Below are positions 41,637-51,511 of a stretch of 64,000 bases of DNA, one piece after another (position 1 is the stretch's first letter; every line of letters begins with the position of its first letter). The translations under genes were made by a program, and so were the position numbers. The notes beneath the pieces were generated by a model, which saw nothing but the letters and a program-made list of their open reading frames with translations, had not been told where the DNA came from and made no database searches. The stretch is from CAVSXS01 sp963767715 (GTDB lineage Bacteria; Chloroflexota; Ktedonobacteria; Ktedonobacterales; Ktedonobacteraceae): assembly GCA_963767715.1 (NCBI GenBank), contig CAVYFA010000008.1, forward strand, positions 124,001 through 188,000. Direction: 5' to 3'.

Positions 41637-43784
41637 ATGCCATCTCGTGTAGGCCAGCAGCTAGGCCACTATCTGCTCATTCGCTTGTTAGGACAGGGAG
41701 GCTTTGCCGAGGTCTACCTGGGTGAACATGTAAGTCTGAGAACGCAGGCTGCTATCAAAGTGGTGCGTACCCAACTGATAGAAGATGAAGTGGAGGAGTT
41801 TCTCAAAGAGGCTCGAACCGTAGCTCATCTTATTCATCCTCATATCGTGCGTGTCTTCGATTTTGAGGTTCAGCAGAGTACTCCATTCCTGGTGATGGAC
41901 TATGCCCCTAACGGCACGCTACGCCAGCGTCATCCTAAGGCTACGAAGCTGCCTTTGCCTATCATCGTCAATTACGTCAAGCAGGTAGCCGATGCTCTGC
42001 AATATGCCCATGACCAGAAACTCATCCATCGCGATATCAAGCCTGAAAATATGCTCATCGGGAGACTCGATGAGATATTGCTCAGTGATTTTGGTATTGC
42101 TTTAGTTGCCCAGAGTACGCTCCAACAGAGTACGCAAGGAGTAGTTGGCACCCCATATTATATGGCTCCCGAACAACTGCAAGGCAAGCCCCGCTTCGCC
42201 AGCGATCAATATTCACTTGGGATAGTGGTATATGAATGGTTAACTGGCGACCGTCCTTTTAAAGGGTCTTTCAGTGAGGTTGCCAACCAGCACATGCTTG
42301 TTCCCCCGCCTTCCCTGAACGAGAGAAATCCGCAGATCTCGCCTGATATTGAGCAGGTAGTGATGATGGCGTTGAGCAAGGACCCACACCAACGTTTTGC
42401 TACTATAAGTGCCTTCGCCAATGCACTTGAACAGGCCAGCAGATCATCTCATTTTTTCGCACCATTTACGCCAACTTCCTCAGGTACCGTGCCAGTCAAG
42501 GCTTCCCCACAACTTGGATTGAAAACTCCATCAGCTCTGCTCCCTGGGCAATATGACGCGGTTAATCCACAAAGCTTTGCAACCGGAGCAAACACTTCGC
42601 CGGGCCAGCTATCGTCGCGAACTTATACGGTGACGCCAATTCAGCTACCATCACCAATTACACCCCTACCTGAACCTCAGGAGGTCCTTGAGCGGCCCCT
42701 GAATAGAAGTCCGATTAAGCAGGCTGAATCTGTTTTGTCAGACGACCTCTCGGTATTTAAAAAAGGTATTTCTCGGCGTGCTGCTATCGGCGGATTGTCA
42801 GCAGTGGTAGGGCTGGCCATTGCAGGTAGTGGTATTTCGTGGGTAGTGCTTTCACAAAAACCAGCAACGAGCACCAGGCTCAAATCAGCATTGGGTACCA
42901 CTCTCTCGATCTATCGCCGTCATGCTACCTGGGTGTATGTTGTGGGATGGTCCCCCGATGGCATACAAGTAGCTTCGGGAGCACAAGATAAGACTGCCCA
43001 GATATGGAATGCGACTACTGGGGGCAACATCCTCACTTATAACGGCCAAAAAGCCTCAGTATTTGCCCTGGCATGGTCGCCGGACGGTAAGCGCATCGTC
43101 TCCGGCGGTCAGGATAATACTGCACAGGTGTGGGATGCGAATCAAGGAAGACACATTCTCACCTACACGGCTCATACCTCTTCAGTCAATGCCTTGATCT
43201 GGTCGCCCGATAGTACATATATCGCTTCGGCGAGCGCCGATTTCACCGTCCGCGTCTGGAATGCTTCAGACAAGAGCCTCCTCTTCACGTTTAGCCATCT
43301 GAGCAATGTGAGGACAGTAGCATGGTCTCCTGACGGGCGCTTTATTGCTTCGGCAGGTGACGACAAAATAGTGCAGGTGCGCGATGCATCTTCGGGGGCT
43401 TTCATCTATGCCTACCGAGGTCACGCAGCTCGCGTATGGAAGATAGCCTGGTCGCCCGATAGTACGCGCATCGTTTCTGCCAGTGAGGATCGTACTGCCC
43501 AGGTCTGGAATGCCACCAATGGAGGAAATGTCATCACCTATAAGGGACACTCCGATATCGTTACAACCGTTGATTGGTGGTCTTCATACATCGCCTCCGG
43601 AAGCACCGACAAAACCATCCAGATTTGGGATGCTTCCTCCGGAACCCACACCTATACCTATACTCAGCACACCGATGCCGTAACCGATTTGAAATGGTCT
43701 CCCAGCGGGACCTATGTGGCCTCCGCGAGCGGCGATACGACTGTGCGGGTATGGCAGGCAGTGCCGCTTCGGTCAGTTTCATGA
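41637..43784 (+). CDS. Membrane Ser/Thr protein kinase with WD40 repeats
   Basis: 715 residues. Hanks-type kinase domain (about 12-265): glycine loop LGQGGFAEVYLG, lysine in AAIKVV, catalytic D133 in IHRDIKPENML, DFG in LLSDFGIAL, APE in YMAPEQL, all intact. A proline-rich linker and one membrane helix (about 386-408, VVGLAIAGSGISWVVL) follow. Then come seven WD40-type repeats (about 425-715), each with the W-S-P-D/S...V..S.D....V(R/Q)(V/I)W pattern. The repeats would lie outside the membrane and may sense or bind ligands. Own promoter; ends 9 bases before a convergent gene. Codon use is AT-richer than in flanking genes. Confidence 0.92.
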   Translation: MPSRVGQQLGHYLLIRLLGQGGFAEVYLGEHVSLRTQAAIKVVRTQLIEDEVEEFLKEARTVAHLIHPHIVRVFDFEVQQSTPFLVMDYAPNGTLRQRHPKATKLPLPIIVNYVKQVADALQYAHDQKLIHRDIKPENMLIGRLDEILLSDFGIALVAQSTLQQSTQGVVGTPYYMAPEQLQGKPRFASDQYSLGIVVYEWLTGDRPFKGSFSEVANQHMLVPPPSLNERNPQISPDIEQVVMMALSKDPHQRFATISAFANALEQASRSSHFFAPFTPTSSGTVPVKASPQLGLKTPSALLPGQYDAVNPQSFATGANTSPGQLSSRTYTVTPIQLPSPITPLPEPQEVLERPLNRSPIKQAESVLSDDLSVFKKGISRRAAIGGLSAVVGLAIAGSGISWVVLSQKPATSTRLKSALGTTLSIYRRHATWVYVVGWSPDGIQVASGAQDKTAQIWNATTGGNILTYNGQKASVFALAWSPDGKRIVSGGQDNTAQVWDANQGRHILTYTAHTSSVNALIWSPDSTYIASASADFTVRVWNASDKSLLFTFSHLSNVRTVAWSPDGRFIASAGDDKIVQVRDASSGAFIYAYRGHAARVWKIAWSPDSTRIVSASEDRTAQVWNATNGGNVITYKGHSDIVTTVDWWSSYIASGSTDKTIQIWDASSGTHTYTYTQHTDAVTDLKWSPSGTYVASASGDTTVRVWQAVPLRSVS

Positions 43785-43793
43785 CCCTTCAAG

Positions 43794-45725
43794 TCATTTT
43801 CGTCTTGCCAATAGTGCCACTCCTGCTAGCGGCACAATCCATATCCAGACTCCACTGAGGTAGGACCAGAGGAAGCCGGGTAGGCCGGGGATGAAGGTGT
43901 GGGCTGGTCCCCAGGTAATGAAGCAGTAGTAGGTGAGCAGGCTGAATGAGAGCAGACGAGCGGTCCAGGGGGAGTGAAGTAGCCTGAGAGACCAGGGGAA
44001 TAACCATGTCGAACCTTCTCTCTCGTCGTCTGGTTCGACCATATCCCCGGTAGATTCGAGAAGAGCGTAGAGGCCAAAGAATGTGATCATGTACCAGGGC
44101 CAGAACCAGGGAGATCCAATAGCGCAGTAGAGCAGCCAGGTGACCGCCATCCAGTAGATCAAATTGTGCATTGTGCGCGGGCGCCAGCGATTACGAAGCA
44201 TGCGCCAGAGCATAAGAAGATAGATCAAGGCAAATATGCCCATAGTGAAGGTGTGCATGAAGCGTTCGGCTGGTGAACCAATCAGCTCGCCCAACGGGTA
44301 CCCGAACATGGCGGCCAGACTATTATATATGCGCGCAAAGAATTCCGCGAGGGTGTTGATCGAGCGATAAGTGGCAGGATTGACGCTGAACACGTTGAAA
44401 ATAGCGCCTCCTTGCCAGAAAGGCGCGTAGGAGATGATGATTACCCCTACATAACTAATGGTTGCCGCCGCTGCGTGTCTGAATCGCTTGCCTGCCGGTG
44501 CCTGCGCCCAAAGGTAGAACAACAGTCCTGGAAAAAGCAGTACGATATTGATCTTCAGGCAGGTAGCCAGCGCAAGCAAGCTGGCCGAGGCGATAGGAGC
44601 GCGTAGATCGTCTGGAATACGTACGATCAAACGCTGCATCGGGAGAGCGCTGCGCTGAACAGCTAGCCGGATGTTTCGCATCAATGCGACACCGGGGAGG
44701 TGTGACTGAGCTGCTGATATGTAGGTATGCCCCTCGAGGGTATCCTGGTGGGAGGGGAGGGCCTCTCGCACTTTTTTCGCAGTGAGCTTGCTCTGCACAA
44801 GCGCCCAGATCATGAGCAAGATAAGAACTAACAGGGTGGTATCGGTGTGCGCATTGACGCAGGCTTCGAAGAGCAACAGGGGATTCCAGGCAAATGCCAG
44901 TGTCGCGCGCACGCGTTCCCGTGAGGGATAGGGTACGCTGTACCCGCGCAATTGCTGCAGCTTTCCGGTGATCGACCAGATCAACCGCACAGAGACCAGG
45001 TGCATAGCCAGACCCAGCAGCCGCAGCGCGACGAGCATGGGTGGGATCCAGGGAATGCCGAACCGGGCAAGCGTCCACTGCATAAAACTGGTGATGATTG
45101 CCCAGGTGGGTCCGTAGGCTGATGGCTGATCGACCCAGAGCACGTAAGCATAAATCGGGTCAGAGTGTATCGCGGTCGGCAGAGTTGTAAGGGGATTAAG
45201 GTCATGAAAGACGCTCATACGCGCGTAAGCGATGTAGGAGTAGACGTCCGGCGATGTGACGATGGGGATCAGCGCGTAGAGAATACCTATCACGATTGTT
45301 GAAAGAAACAGAAAGCGCCAGGAGATGCGATCCGGCAGGTGTCGCAGCGCAAAGAAGTAGACCAGGAAGATACTCAGGAGTGCGCCAACCAGCATAGGAA
45401 ACTCGGCCCAGCTTAGCGACAGGACTGGTAGTCCATTCTCACGCACAAAAGAGAGAGGTGGAATGATTGCCCAGTTGGGAAACAATAAAAGCGAGGGCCA
45501 GGCGGGCCAGTTCCCGAATTGGGTCAGGGTCGCTTCGTGAAACCATAAATCGCGCAGTGACAGTATAGCATTCAGGAGCAATATGGCCACAACCATAACG
45601 CCCAGGTAAATATAGGGAACCCGGATACCGGTTGCGAAGCGACGTGAAGCGCGCTTGACGGTACTCGGATAATTATACTCGACGGCTACGTTAATAGGGT
45701 CGGTCCGTTCCCTTACTGTCTTCAT
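43794..45725 (-). CDS. GT-C-type polytopic mannosyltransferase-like protein
   Basis: 643 residues with about 12 membrane helices. It resembles polyprenol-phosphate-mannose-dependent alpha-1,6-mannosyltransferases (MptB-like). The first outside loop holds PIVTSPDVYSYIAYARM, the acidic D-x-Y pattern typical of GT-C donors, and later HSDPIYAYVLWVDQPSAYGP. The aromatic pattern CAIGSPWFWPWYMITFFGLY lies near the C-terminus. It would build a lipid-linked or cell-surface glycan. No other glycan genes adjoin it. Confidence 0.65.
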   Translation of the reverse strand: MKTVRERTDPINVAVEYNYPSTVKRASRRFATGIRVPYIYLGVMVVAILLLNAILSLRDLWFHEATLTQFGNWPAWPSLLLFPNWAIIPPLSFVRENGLPVLSLSWAEFPMLVGALLSIFLVYFFALRHLPDRISWRFLFLSTIVIGILYALIPIVTSPDVYSYIAYARMSVFHDLNPLTTLPTAIHSDPIYAYVLWVDQPSAYGPTWAIITSFMQWTLARFGIPWIPPMLVALRLLGLAMHLVSVRLIWSITGKLQQLRGYSVPYPSRERVRATLAFAWNPLLLFEACVNAHTDTTLLVLILLMIWALVQSKLTAKKVREALPSHQDTLEGHTYISAAQSHLPGVALMRNIRLAVQRSALPMQRLIVRIPDDLRAPIASASLLALATCLKINIVLLFPGLLFYLWAQAPAGKRFRHAAAATISYVGVIIISYAPFWQGGAIFNVFSVNPATYRSINTLAEFFARIYNSLAAMFGYPLGELIGSPAERFMHTFTMGIFALIYLLMLWRMLRNRWRPRTMHNLIYWMAVTWLLYCAIGSPWFWPWYMITFFGLYALLESTGDMVEPDDEREGSTWLFPWSLRLLHSPWTARLLSFSLLTYYCFITWGPAHTFIPGLPGFLWSYLSGVWIWIVPLAGVALLARRK

Positions 45726-46006
45726 GCGTAAATATATCGAGAGTTCTCAAAGGGCGACTAAATGGGCACACCTTTTCCCTCATCCAGCCTGTTCAAGCTT
45801 GAGAGAATGCGTAACCCATCTTGAGAGTTTCTTGAGGTTTCACTGTTACAATTGCAACAGGTTCCCCCTTGTACAAGGGTATACAAAGCTCTAAAACGAA
45901 ATGATATGGATAGAGGTCACGAATATCGCAGATTACCTGTACTCGCACGAGATCGACCACGAGGGCGCGCGCATTTTGTGCACACACCTCTATGGAGTAG
46001 AAATAA
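45726..46006. other. Divergent intergenic region
   Basis: 281 AT-richer bases between the leftward mannosyltransferase-like gene and the rightward DUF1800 gene, so both promoters should lie here. A 64-codon leftward frame (45793-45987) is present but has no recognisable family or ribosome site. I cannot assign boxes with confidence. Confidence 0.4.
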
Positions 46007-47656
46007 ATGGACGCAGATTTGAATAATCAAACGACCCAGCCGCGCCTGACGGCACCTGCTCCTGAACCTCAACCACCGCTGACGCCTCGCAAGTTTTTAG
46101 CGCCGGTGGTTCCCACTACCCCTGCAAGACCAGCATCGCCGTCTCGTCGCACATTTATGGGCAAATCCCTTTCAAAGCTCGCGATTATTGGCGGTGCCGG
46201 CCTGAGCGGCGCAACAGCCGCGACCATAGGTGGCATCGCTCTCGAGCAGTGGCTTCAGCACGGCGGTTTGAGCAACATTGTTCATGGCCCGGTGGCAAGC
46301 GGCGCGCAGGTCGGACATTTACTGCGCAAGGCAGGCTTCGGAGCGTCCCAGGCTGATCTCGGCATCTATCAGCCCCTGGGTTTCAACGGCGCCGTGGACC
46401 GTCTGCTGAATTACCAGCAGGTCTCCGATGGCGCATTGGAGAACCGCCTGAGCGCATTGAATCTTAACCTCGATTCTCCGGCCGATCAGCAGCGCTGGTG
46501 GCTCCTGCGCATGGCCTGGACACAGCGTCCGTTGCTGGAGAAAATGACGCTCTTCTGGCATGGCGTGCTGACCAGCAGCTTCCGCAAAGTGGGCGGCAAA
46601 AATGCCTATATGCGCATGATTATCCAGAATAACTTCCTGCGCGCTCATGCCTTCGATACCTTCGATAATATCATGGTGGGCATCACCAGCGATCCGGCCA
46701 TGCTCTTCTACCTCGATCTGACCAAAAGTACGAAGGCGCAGCCCAACGAAAACTACGCGCGCGAGTTGATGGAGCTGTTCACGCTCGGCCTGGGTCACTA
46801 TACGCAGCAGGATGTCTATATGGGAGCCGCCGCATTGACCGGCTGGCATGTGCGCGGGTTGACCTCCAGGTATTATCCATTCGATCACAACGACCTGGTG
46901 AAAACCTACCTTGGCCACAAGGGCAACCTGGATTATAAGGATGTCATCAACATCCTGGTGAATCATCCCGCGACACCCTGGTTCATCACGCGCAAGCTGT
47001 TTACCTTCTTTGCCTATGAAAATCCCTCCACGGATGACCTGAAGCCGCTTGTCGATACCTATGTGCAGAGCGGTCATAACATGGGTGCCGTCATGAGGAC
47101 TCTGCTCACCTCGCCGCAGTTCTCCTCCACGAAGGCCTACCGCAGCCGCATCAAGTCCCCGGTGGAGTTCACGGCCGGGGCCTATCGTGCGCTCGGCTTG
47201 CAGGGTAACGGCCAGGGCTTGCAGACCATCGCGACGCTGATGGGGCAGACGGTCTTCGACCCGCCTAACGTTGCCGGCTGGCCGGGGGACAAGGTGAGCA
47301 CCCTCTGGCTGAACAGTGGTACCTGGATGACCCGCCTGAACTACATCGACCTGCTGCTGGTGCGCGGCACCACCACAGCGCGAGGCACTGGCACGCCCCC
47401 GGTCGATTTACAGTCCGTCGTCAACAACAACAAGATCGATTCGCCTGAGCACTTCGTCGATTACTTCGCTTCGTTCCTGCTGGACGGCAACCTCGAGGCC
47501 GACCGGCGGCAGCAATTTATCGACTACTTCTCCACGAGCGATACCAGCCGGGGAGGGCAGCAGATCAGTCTGGCGAACGGCAGGAGTTACCCGCTCAATC
47601 GCGTGCGCGGTGCGCTCTACCTGATGATGACATCACCCGAATACCAGCTCAATTAG
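46007..47656 (+). CDS. Tat-exported DUF1800 family protein
   Basis: 549 residues. A twin-arginine signal at about 44-66 (SRRTFMGKSLSKLAIIGG) follows a proline-rich start. Family segments: HLLRKAGFGASQADLG (first motif), KMTLFWHGVLTSSFRKV, NENYARELMELFTLGLGHYT and ITRKLFTFFAYENPS, then FDPPNVAGWPGDKVSTLW. DUF1800 and DUF1501 proteins are nearly always encoded together; no activity has been established to my knowledge. The next gene is 57 bases downstream. Confidence 0.9.
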   Translation: MDADLNNQTTQPRLTAPAPEPQPPLTPRKFLAPVVPTTPARPASPSRRTFMGKSLSKLAIIGGAGLSGATAATIGGIALEQWLQHGGLSNIVHGPVASGAQVGHLLRKAGFGASQADLGIYQPLGFNGAVDRLLNYQQVSDGALENRLSALNLNLDSPADQQRWWLLRMAWTQRPLLEKMTLFWHGVLTSSFRKVGGKNAYMRMIIQNNFLRAHAFDTFDNIMVGITSDPAMLFYLDLTKSTKAQPNENYARELMELFTLGLGHYTQQDVYMGAAALTGWHVRGLTSRYYPFDHNDLVKTYLGHKGNLDYKDVINILVNHPATPWFITRKLFTFFAYENPSTDDLKPLVDTYVQSGHNMGAVMRTLLTSPQFSSTKAYRSRIKSPVEFTAGAYRALGLQGNGQGLQTIATLMGQTVFDPPNVAGWPGDKVSTLWLNSGTWMTRLNYIDLLLVRGTTTARGTGTPPVDLQSVVNNNKIDSPEHFVDYFASFLLDGNLEADRRQQFIDYFSTSDTSRGGQQISLANGRSYPLNRVRGALYLMMTSPEYQLN

Positions 47657-47713
47657 CCTGTTATAAATGTAGGGGCCATGCTTGTGGTGGCCCGCTATAG
47701 AAGGACAAAACAT

Positions 47714-48979
47714 ATGAAACTCTCACGCAGAGCAATGATAAAGGACGGCATGCTGGTGGTATCGGCGGGCATGGTCATGCCCGCCATCTTCAGTCGCGGC
47801 TTTGCCTCCGCCATGTCCCAGGCGCTCGACGGCTCTAAACTGGCGCAGGTATCCACCAATAATATCCTGATCGTCGTGCAGATGGCGGGCGGCAACGATG
47901 GCCTCAATACTGTTGTGCCGTATACCGATCCCATGTATCTGAAGATGCGACCGACCATCGGCGTGCCACATTCGAAGGTGCTGACCCTCGATAATCGCCT
48001 GGGCCTGCACCCCAACCTGGCGCCCTTGAAGAAGCTGTGGGACAGCGGCCATCTCGCCATTGTCGAGGGCGTTGGCTACCCCAACCAGAGCCTCTCTCAC
48101 TTCCAGGCCATGGACATCTGGCAGACGCTCGACCTCAGCGGCAACGGCAGCGAGGGATGGTTAGGCAAACTGGTCTCCGGCCTGGTAGACCAGCAGGGCC
48201 ATCCCTTCAAATCGCTCGACATCGGCGTGCAGACCGCGCAGGCCCTGCAGTCGATCTCGACTCAGGTGCCGACCGTTGCCAGCGTCAAATCCTACGCCGT
48301 TGCTCCCGATCCTGCCGATAGGGACGGCGGCAGCGCGCGCTTGCAGGCGCTATTGAAGCTCTATAACTCGTATCCCCAGACTGCCCCCTACGCCGCGCTG
48401 CTCGATGCCACCGCGCTCAACGCCCAGGACGGCTCGCGCCAGTTGCGACAGGCCGACACGACTTATCATCCCGCCGTGACCTACCCTACCGGGCCATTTG
48501 CTGCCGGCCTCAAAATCCTGGCGGAGGCCATCGTGCAGGACCTGGGGGTACGCGTCGGCTACGTCACGCTCGGCGGCTTCGATACGCATGCCAACGAAGG
48601 GCCAACGCACGATGCCCTCATGATCACGCTTGCCAACGGCGTCTCTGCCTTCTACAATGATCTCGCCGCGCATGGCAAGGCCGATAACGTTGTCGTTATG
48701 ACCTGGTCTGAGTTTGGCCGCCGCGTCGAGGAAAACGGCAGCGCCGGGACCGATCACGGCACAGCAGCCCCGATGTTCGTGCTGGGCAACCCCATTAGCA
48801 AAGGCATCTACGGTGAGCCACCCAGCCTGACCAATCTCGACCAGAACGGCAACCTGAAATACACGATCGATTTCCGCTCGGTCTACGCCACCGTGCTCGA
48901 TCGCTGGATGGGCGCCTCCTCGAAGGATGTTCTCGGAGCCGACTACGGCTCACAGAACTTCCTGCCGCAGCCAAAGTAG
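47714..48979 (+). CDS. Tat-exported DUF1501 family protein
   Basis: 421 residues from ATG 47714 (AAGGAC upstream). Tat-like signal MKLSRRAMIKDGMLVVSAG. The alkaline-phosphatase/sulfatase-like fold is indicated by IVVQMAGGNDGLNTVVPY near the start and VVVMTWSEFGRRVEENGSAG plus TDHGTAAPMFVLG near the end, where the metal ligands D and H sit. It is the operon partner of DUF1800 and probably acts outside the membrane. A short open stretch after the stop (48981-49064) would encode a hydrophobic RWIRALLWAVNTLLLLVLTA but has no start. Confidence 0.88.
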   Translation: MKLSRRAMIKDGMLVVSAGMVMPAIFSRGFASAMSQALDGSKLAQVSTNNILIVVQMAGGNDGLNTVVPYTDPMYLKMRPTIGVPHSKVLTLDNRLGLHPNLAPLKKLWDSGHLAIVEGVGYPNQSLSHFQAMDIWQTLDLSGNGSEGWLGKLVSGLVDQQGHPFKSLDIGVQTAQALQSISTQVPTVASVKSYAVAPDPADRDGGSARLQALLKLYNSYPQTAPYAALLDATALNAQDGSRQLRQADTTYHPAVTYPTGPFAAGLKILAEAIVQDLGVRVGYVTLGGFDTHANEGPTHDALMITLANGVSAFYNDLAAHGKADNVVVMTWSEFGRRVEENGSAGTDHGTAAPMFVLGNPISKGIYGEPPSLTNLDQNGNLKYTIDFRSVYATVLDRWMGASSKDVLGADYGSQNFLPQPK

Positions 48980-49153
48980 GTCTATCGCACGCTGGATTCG
49001 CGCGCTGCTCTGGGCCGTCAACACGCTCCTCCTGCTGGTGCTGACGGCTCAACTCGTGGCATGATAGGTACCATACAACTCATGCAACTCCGGGTCGTAT
49101 GTATGAGAAGAAAACAGCAAAGCTTTCTTATGCGACAGGAGAGGAGAAACGCG

Positions 49154-49546
49154 ATGCGCATGCAGGAACCAGAGCAGTGGCAGTCATCAGGGCAATCGGA
49201 GCAGGAATGGCAGGCAAGCCAGGAGTACAGCGGCTATCGCGCCGACGCGGGGCGGTATGAGCAGGAGCAGCAGAAGATTTATCCCCAGACGGAACGCGAG
49301 TTGAGTGGCAGAGCGCCTGCTATTGTCTCCATTATCCTGTCTGCAATAGGCTTTGGCCCCGCGATTGTAGGAATTGTCGCCTCCGGGATTGTCCTGTACT
49401 ACGCTAATGGACAGCATTATTTGCTGGTGGGAAGCATAATGGGGCTGATTGCTTCCATTCTACTGTTGCTCATCATGATTGCCCTCTTTGTCATCAATAT
49501 TGTCGCGCTGGCTCTTTCCGCGTTACGTCGCAAACGACGGATATAA
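49154..49546 (+). CDS. Small membrane protein with Gln/Glu-rich head
   Basis: 130 residues from ATG 49154, preferred over ATGs at 49061-49130 because GGAGAGGAG lies 7-8 bases upstream. A hydrophilic head of about 50 residues rich in Q, E, S and Y is followed by two membrane helices (about 56-80 and 90-120) and a basic RRKRR tail. I do not recognise the family. Its neighbours are other small envelope proteins. Confidence 0.55.
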   Translation: MRMQEPEQWQSSGQSEQEWQASQEYSGYRADAGRYEQEQQKIYPQTERELSGRAPAIVSIILSAIGFGPAIVGIVASGIVLYYANGQHYLLVGSIMGLIASILLLLIMIALFVINIVALALSALRRKRRI

Positions 49547-49646
49547 AGAGATGGGGGCGCTCGAGCAGGTCTGGTTAACTCTAGACAGCCTTCGTTATAA
49601 TAGTGCTGGCAACAAATCATTACGAAGCAGCTAGAAGAACAAAACC

Positions 49647-50189
49647 ATGTCGCAGGCGCCAGCGAAAAAGCGCCCATTGCTCTCATACAGGCTCAGAGTC
49701 ATCCTCTTTTTAATCGGAATTGCCGTGCTCGTCGTGCTCACCCTGCTCTACGCTCCGCGCGAGCGCGATGCAAGCAATGTCACCGGCGATGCTATTCCGA
49801 TTACCGTCACCGTCACCAACCCGCTTGGCTCCTTGACGGTCAATCGGGGCGTGGATTTCCAGAACGCGCACATCACCGTGACGCAGGTCGTACAGGCGTC
49901 GTCCTTTTCCGACGATACGAAGCGCGGCGGTAACTATGTCGTGCGCGTAGAACTGACGGCGCAGAACAAGAGCAATCCACAAACCCCTATCCACATCGAT
50001 TACCCATCCCAGGCGCGCTTGCAGCTTGCCAATGGACAGGTCGTCTCGCCCTGGCTCATAGCGATCTCGCCTTCCATCCTGCCCAATTCAACCGCCAGCG
50101 GCTACATCGATTTCGCCGTGGCAGCGCCGGAGCAGCTATCGGGTATGTCGCTGGTGCTAGGTAGCAATACCCAGGTGATGTTTTCGTAG
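49647..50189 (+). CDS. Membrane-anchored secreted beta-rich protein
   Basis: 180 residues. A basic start and one membrane helix (about 17-36, ILFLIGIAVLVVLTLLYA) lead to an outside domain of beta strands (ITVTVTNPLGSLTVN, YVVRVELTAQNKS, GYIDFAVAAPEQLSG) similar to DUF4352/Ig-like telokin folds. The function is unknown. Its last 88 bases overlap a convergent gene. Confidence 0.55.
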   Translation: MSQAPAKKRPLLSYRLRVILFLIGIAVLVVLTLLYAPRERDASNVTGDAIPITVTVTNPLGSLTVNRGVDFQNAHITVTQVVQASSFSDDTKRGGNYVVRVELTAQNKSNPQTPIHIDYPSQARLQLANGQVVSPWLIAISPSILPNSTASGYIDFAVAAPEQLSGMSLVLGSNTQVMFS

Positions 50190-50821
50190 CGGAGAGCGCA
50201 GCGATTCGATCGCGTCCTGCCAATGTTCACGAATTCCTCGGGGATGCCGACGTGCTCAATGCGCCGCAGCACCGCGACCATCGTATCGTACCAGGGAGCT
50301 CGCCGGTCAGGCGTATCCTGGTTTGGGAGGTATCCGGCGTCGAGCAAAGCCTGCTCTATCAGCAGGTAGTATTCAACCAGCACACGCTCTCCATTAGTAT
50401 GCGCGATGCATTCCTCCAGCCATGCCTGCGCTTGTTCGAATGCGCTCAGAGTCTCCTGCGCATCGCGAAGTCGCTGCTGGGCATGGATGACTTGCATGTA
50501 TGAAGAGTCATAGGCGGATTGACCCTCTACCGGCCGAAAGCGGCGGCGTGGCCGCTGCATCTCTGGCGAGGGCTGCATGACCGCCTGTAGTGCCAGAGCA
50601 GCATCTCCAACTGCGGCACTCGCTTCGCGGCGATTGCGTTCGAGCCAGGCGCGCACGGCATGCAGGCGCACCAGAATGCTGGCGGTGTCGGGCAGGCGCA
50701 GCGAATCATCCGAGAGCAGTTCGTCGCTGCCCTCTCGCTCGCTTGAAGTATCATTCCAGTCTTGTTCGTCGTTCATAAGTGAGTTAGAAATCTTTTCTAT
50801 CCATTGCATCCATTTCAACAT
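50102..50821 (-). CDS. Hypothetical acidic helical protein
   Basis: 239 residues, mostly helical with an acidic, serine-rich start (about 18-45). Long helices carry HAVRAWLERNRREASAAV and QVIHAQQRLRDAQETLSAFE, a likely coiled coil. No family is recognised. The last 30 residues fall in the 88-base overlap with the convergent gene 49647-50189 and look like shadow sequence, so the conserved part may end near 50190. It could be an adaptor protein. Confidence 0.5.
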   Translation of the reverse strand: MLKWMQWIEKISNSLMNDEQDWNDTSSEREGSDELLSDDSLRLPDTASILVRLHAVRAWLERNRREASAAVGDAALALQAVMQPSPEMQRPRRRFRPVEGQSAYDSSYMQVIHAQQRLRDAQETLSAFEQAQAWLEECIAHTNGERVLVEYYLLIEQALLDAGYLPNQDTPDRRAPWYDTMVAVLRRIEHVGIPEEFVNIGRTRSNRCALRYENITWVLLPSTSDIPDSCSGAATAKSM

Positions 50822-50892
50822 ACTTGCCCTGTTAAGTATAGCCCATCCAAGGTTAGCGCGCTAAAAGTACCGATCTCCTCTCGAAATGCTCC

Positions 50893-50921
50893 TTGACAAA
50901 CCGCTCTTCAGTAACTATGAT
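50893..50921 (+). promoter_or_regulatory. Promoter of the membrane protein-PadR operon
   Basis: TTGACA (50893-50898), 17 bases, TATGAT (50916-50921), a near-consensus housekeeping promoter about 95 bases before the ATG at 51017. Confidence 0.75.
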
Positions 50922-51016
50922 ATATTTAATAAAGCTACTGTTGATAACTTTGAGAGAATGTTTTTGAAATCAATTTGCTTACAATGACCTGTTCTTGAAG
51001 ATCGGAGCAATGCATT

Positions 51017-51502
51017 ATGCAAACGACGCAAACTACATCACCGGCTGCAGTCACGACGAAGAAAACGCCCTCATCTCTGCGCGTACTTGACGCTATCCTG
51101 CTCGTCCTATTAGGCGCCCAGTTCCTGATCGGAATGCTCGTCAACCTCTTTGTCACGGTCCCCTCGGCTCATCCAGGCGTTAATCCATCCAACTACTTCG
51201 TGGGCGTCGCTCAGGCCGTAGCGTGGGCCTTATTCAATGCTCCCTGGGCATTATTAATTCACGTGGTCATTGGGCTCTTGCTCTTCCTCCTGTCAATCGT
51301 GCTGCTTGTGCTTGCGATTGCCTCGCGGCGGCGAGCATGGATCACCATCTCGATACTGGGATTGATCGGCATTATGGGTGCGGGCTTCAATGGGGCAAGC
51401 TTTATGAACTATGGCGGGCTCAATATCAGTTCGCTGCTGATGGCCGTCGGCTTTTTGCTGGCTGCCATCTGCTACACGATCGGCATCTCTTTGAGGCATT
51501 GA
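51017..51502 (+). CDS. Four-helix membrane protein partnered with PadR
   Basis: 161 residues. Threonine-rich start, then four membrane helices: about 25-46, 70-95, 100-120 and 135-158. No catalytic motifs are seen. The PadR regulator gene starts 9 bases after its stop, so the membrane protein is probably the regulated target. PadR regulators commonly control drug exporters or membrane stress proteins; the role here is unknown. Confidence 0.6.
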   Translation: MQTTQTTSPAAVTTKKTPSSLRVLDAILLVLLGAQFLIGMLVNLFVTVPSAHPGVNPSNYFVGVAQAVAWALFNAPWALLIHVVIGLLLFLLSIVLLVLAIASRRRAWITISILGLIGIMGAGFNGASFMNYGGLNISSLLMAVGFLLAAICYTIGISLRH

Positions 51503-51511
51503 GGCTCAACG

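Noticed and set aside
45793..45987. 64-codon leftward frame between the mannosyltransferase and DUF1800 genes
   Set aside because: Protein-like in places, but without ribosome site, conservation signal or a coding neighbour; it lies where two promoters are needed.
48981..49064. Short hydrophobic peptide after DUF1501
   Set aside because: Reads like one membrane helix but lacks a start codon and ribosome site; possibly the tail of a lost gene.
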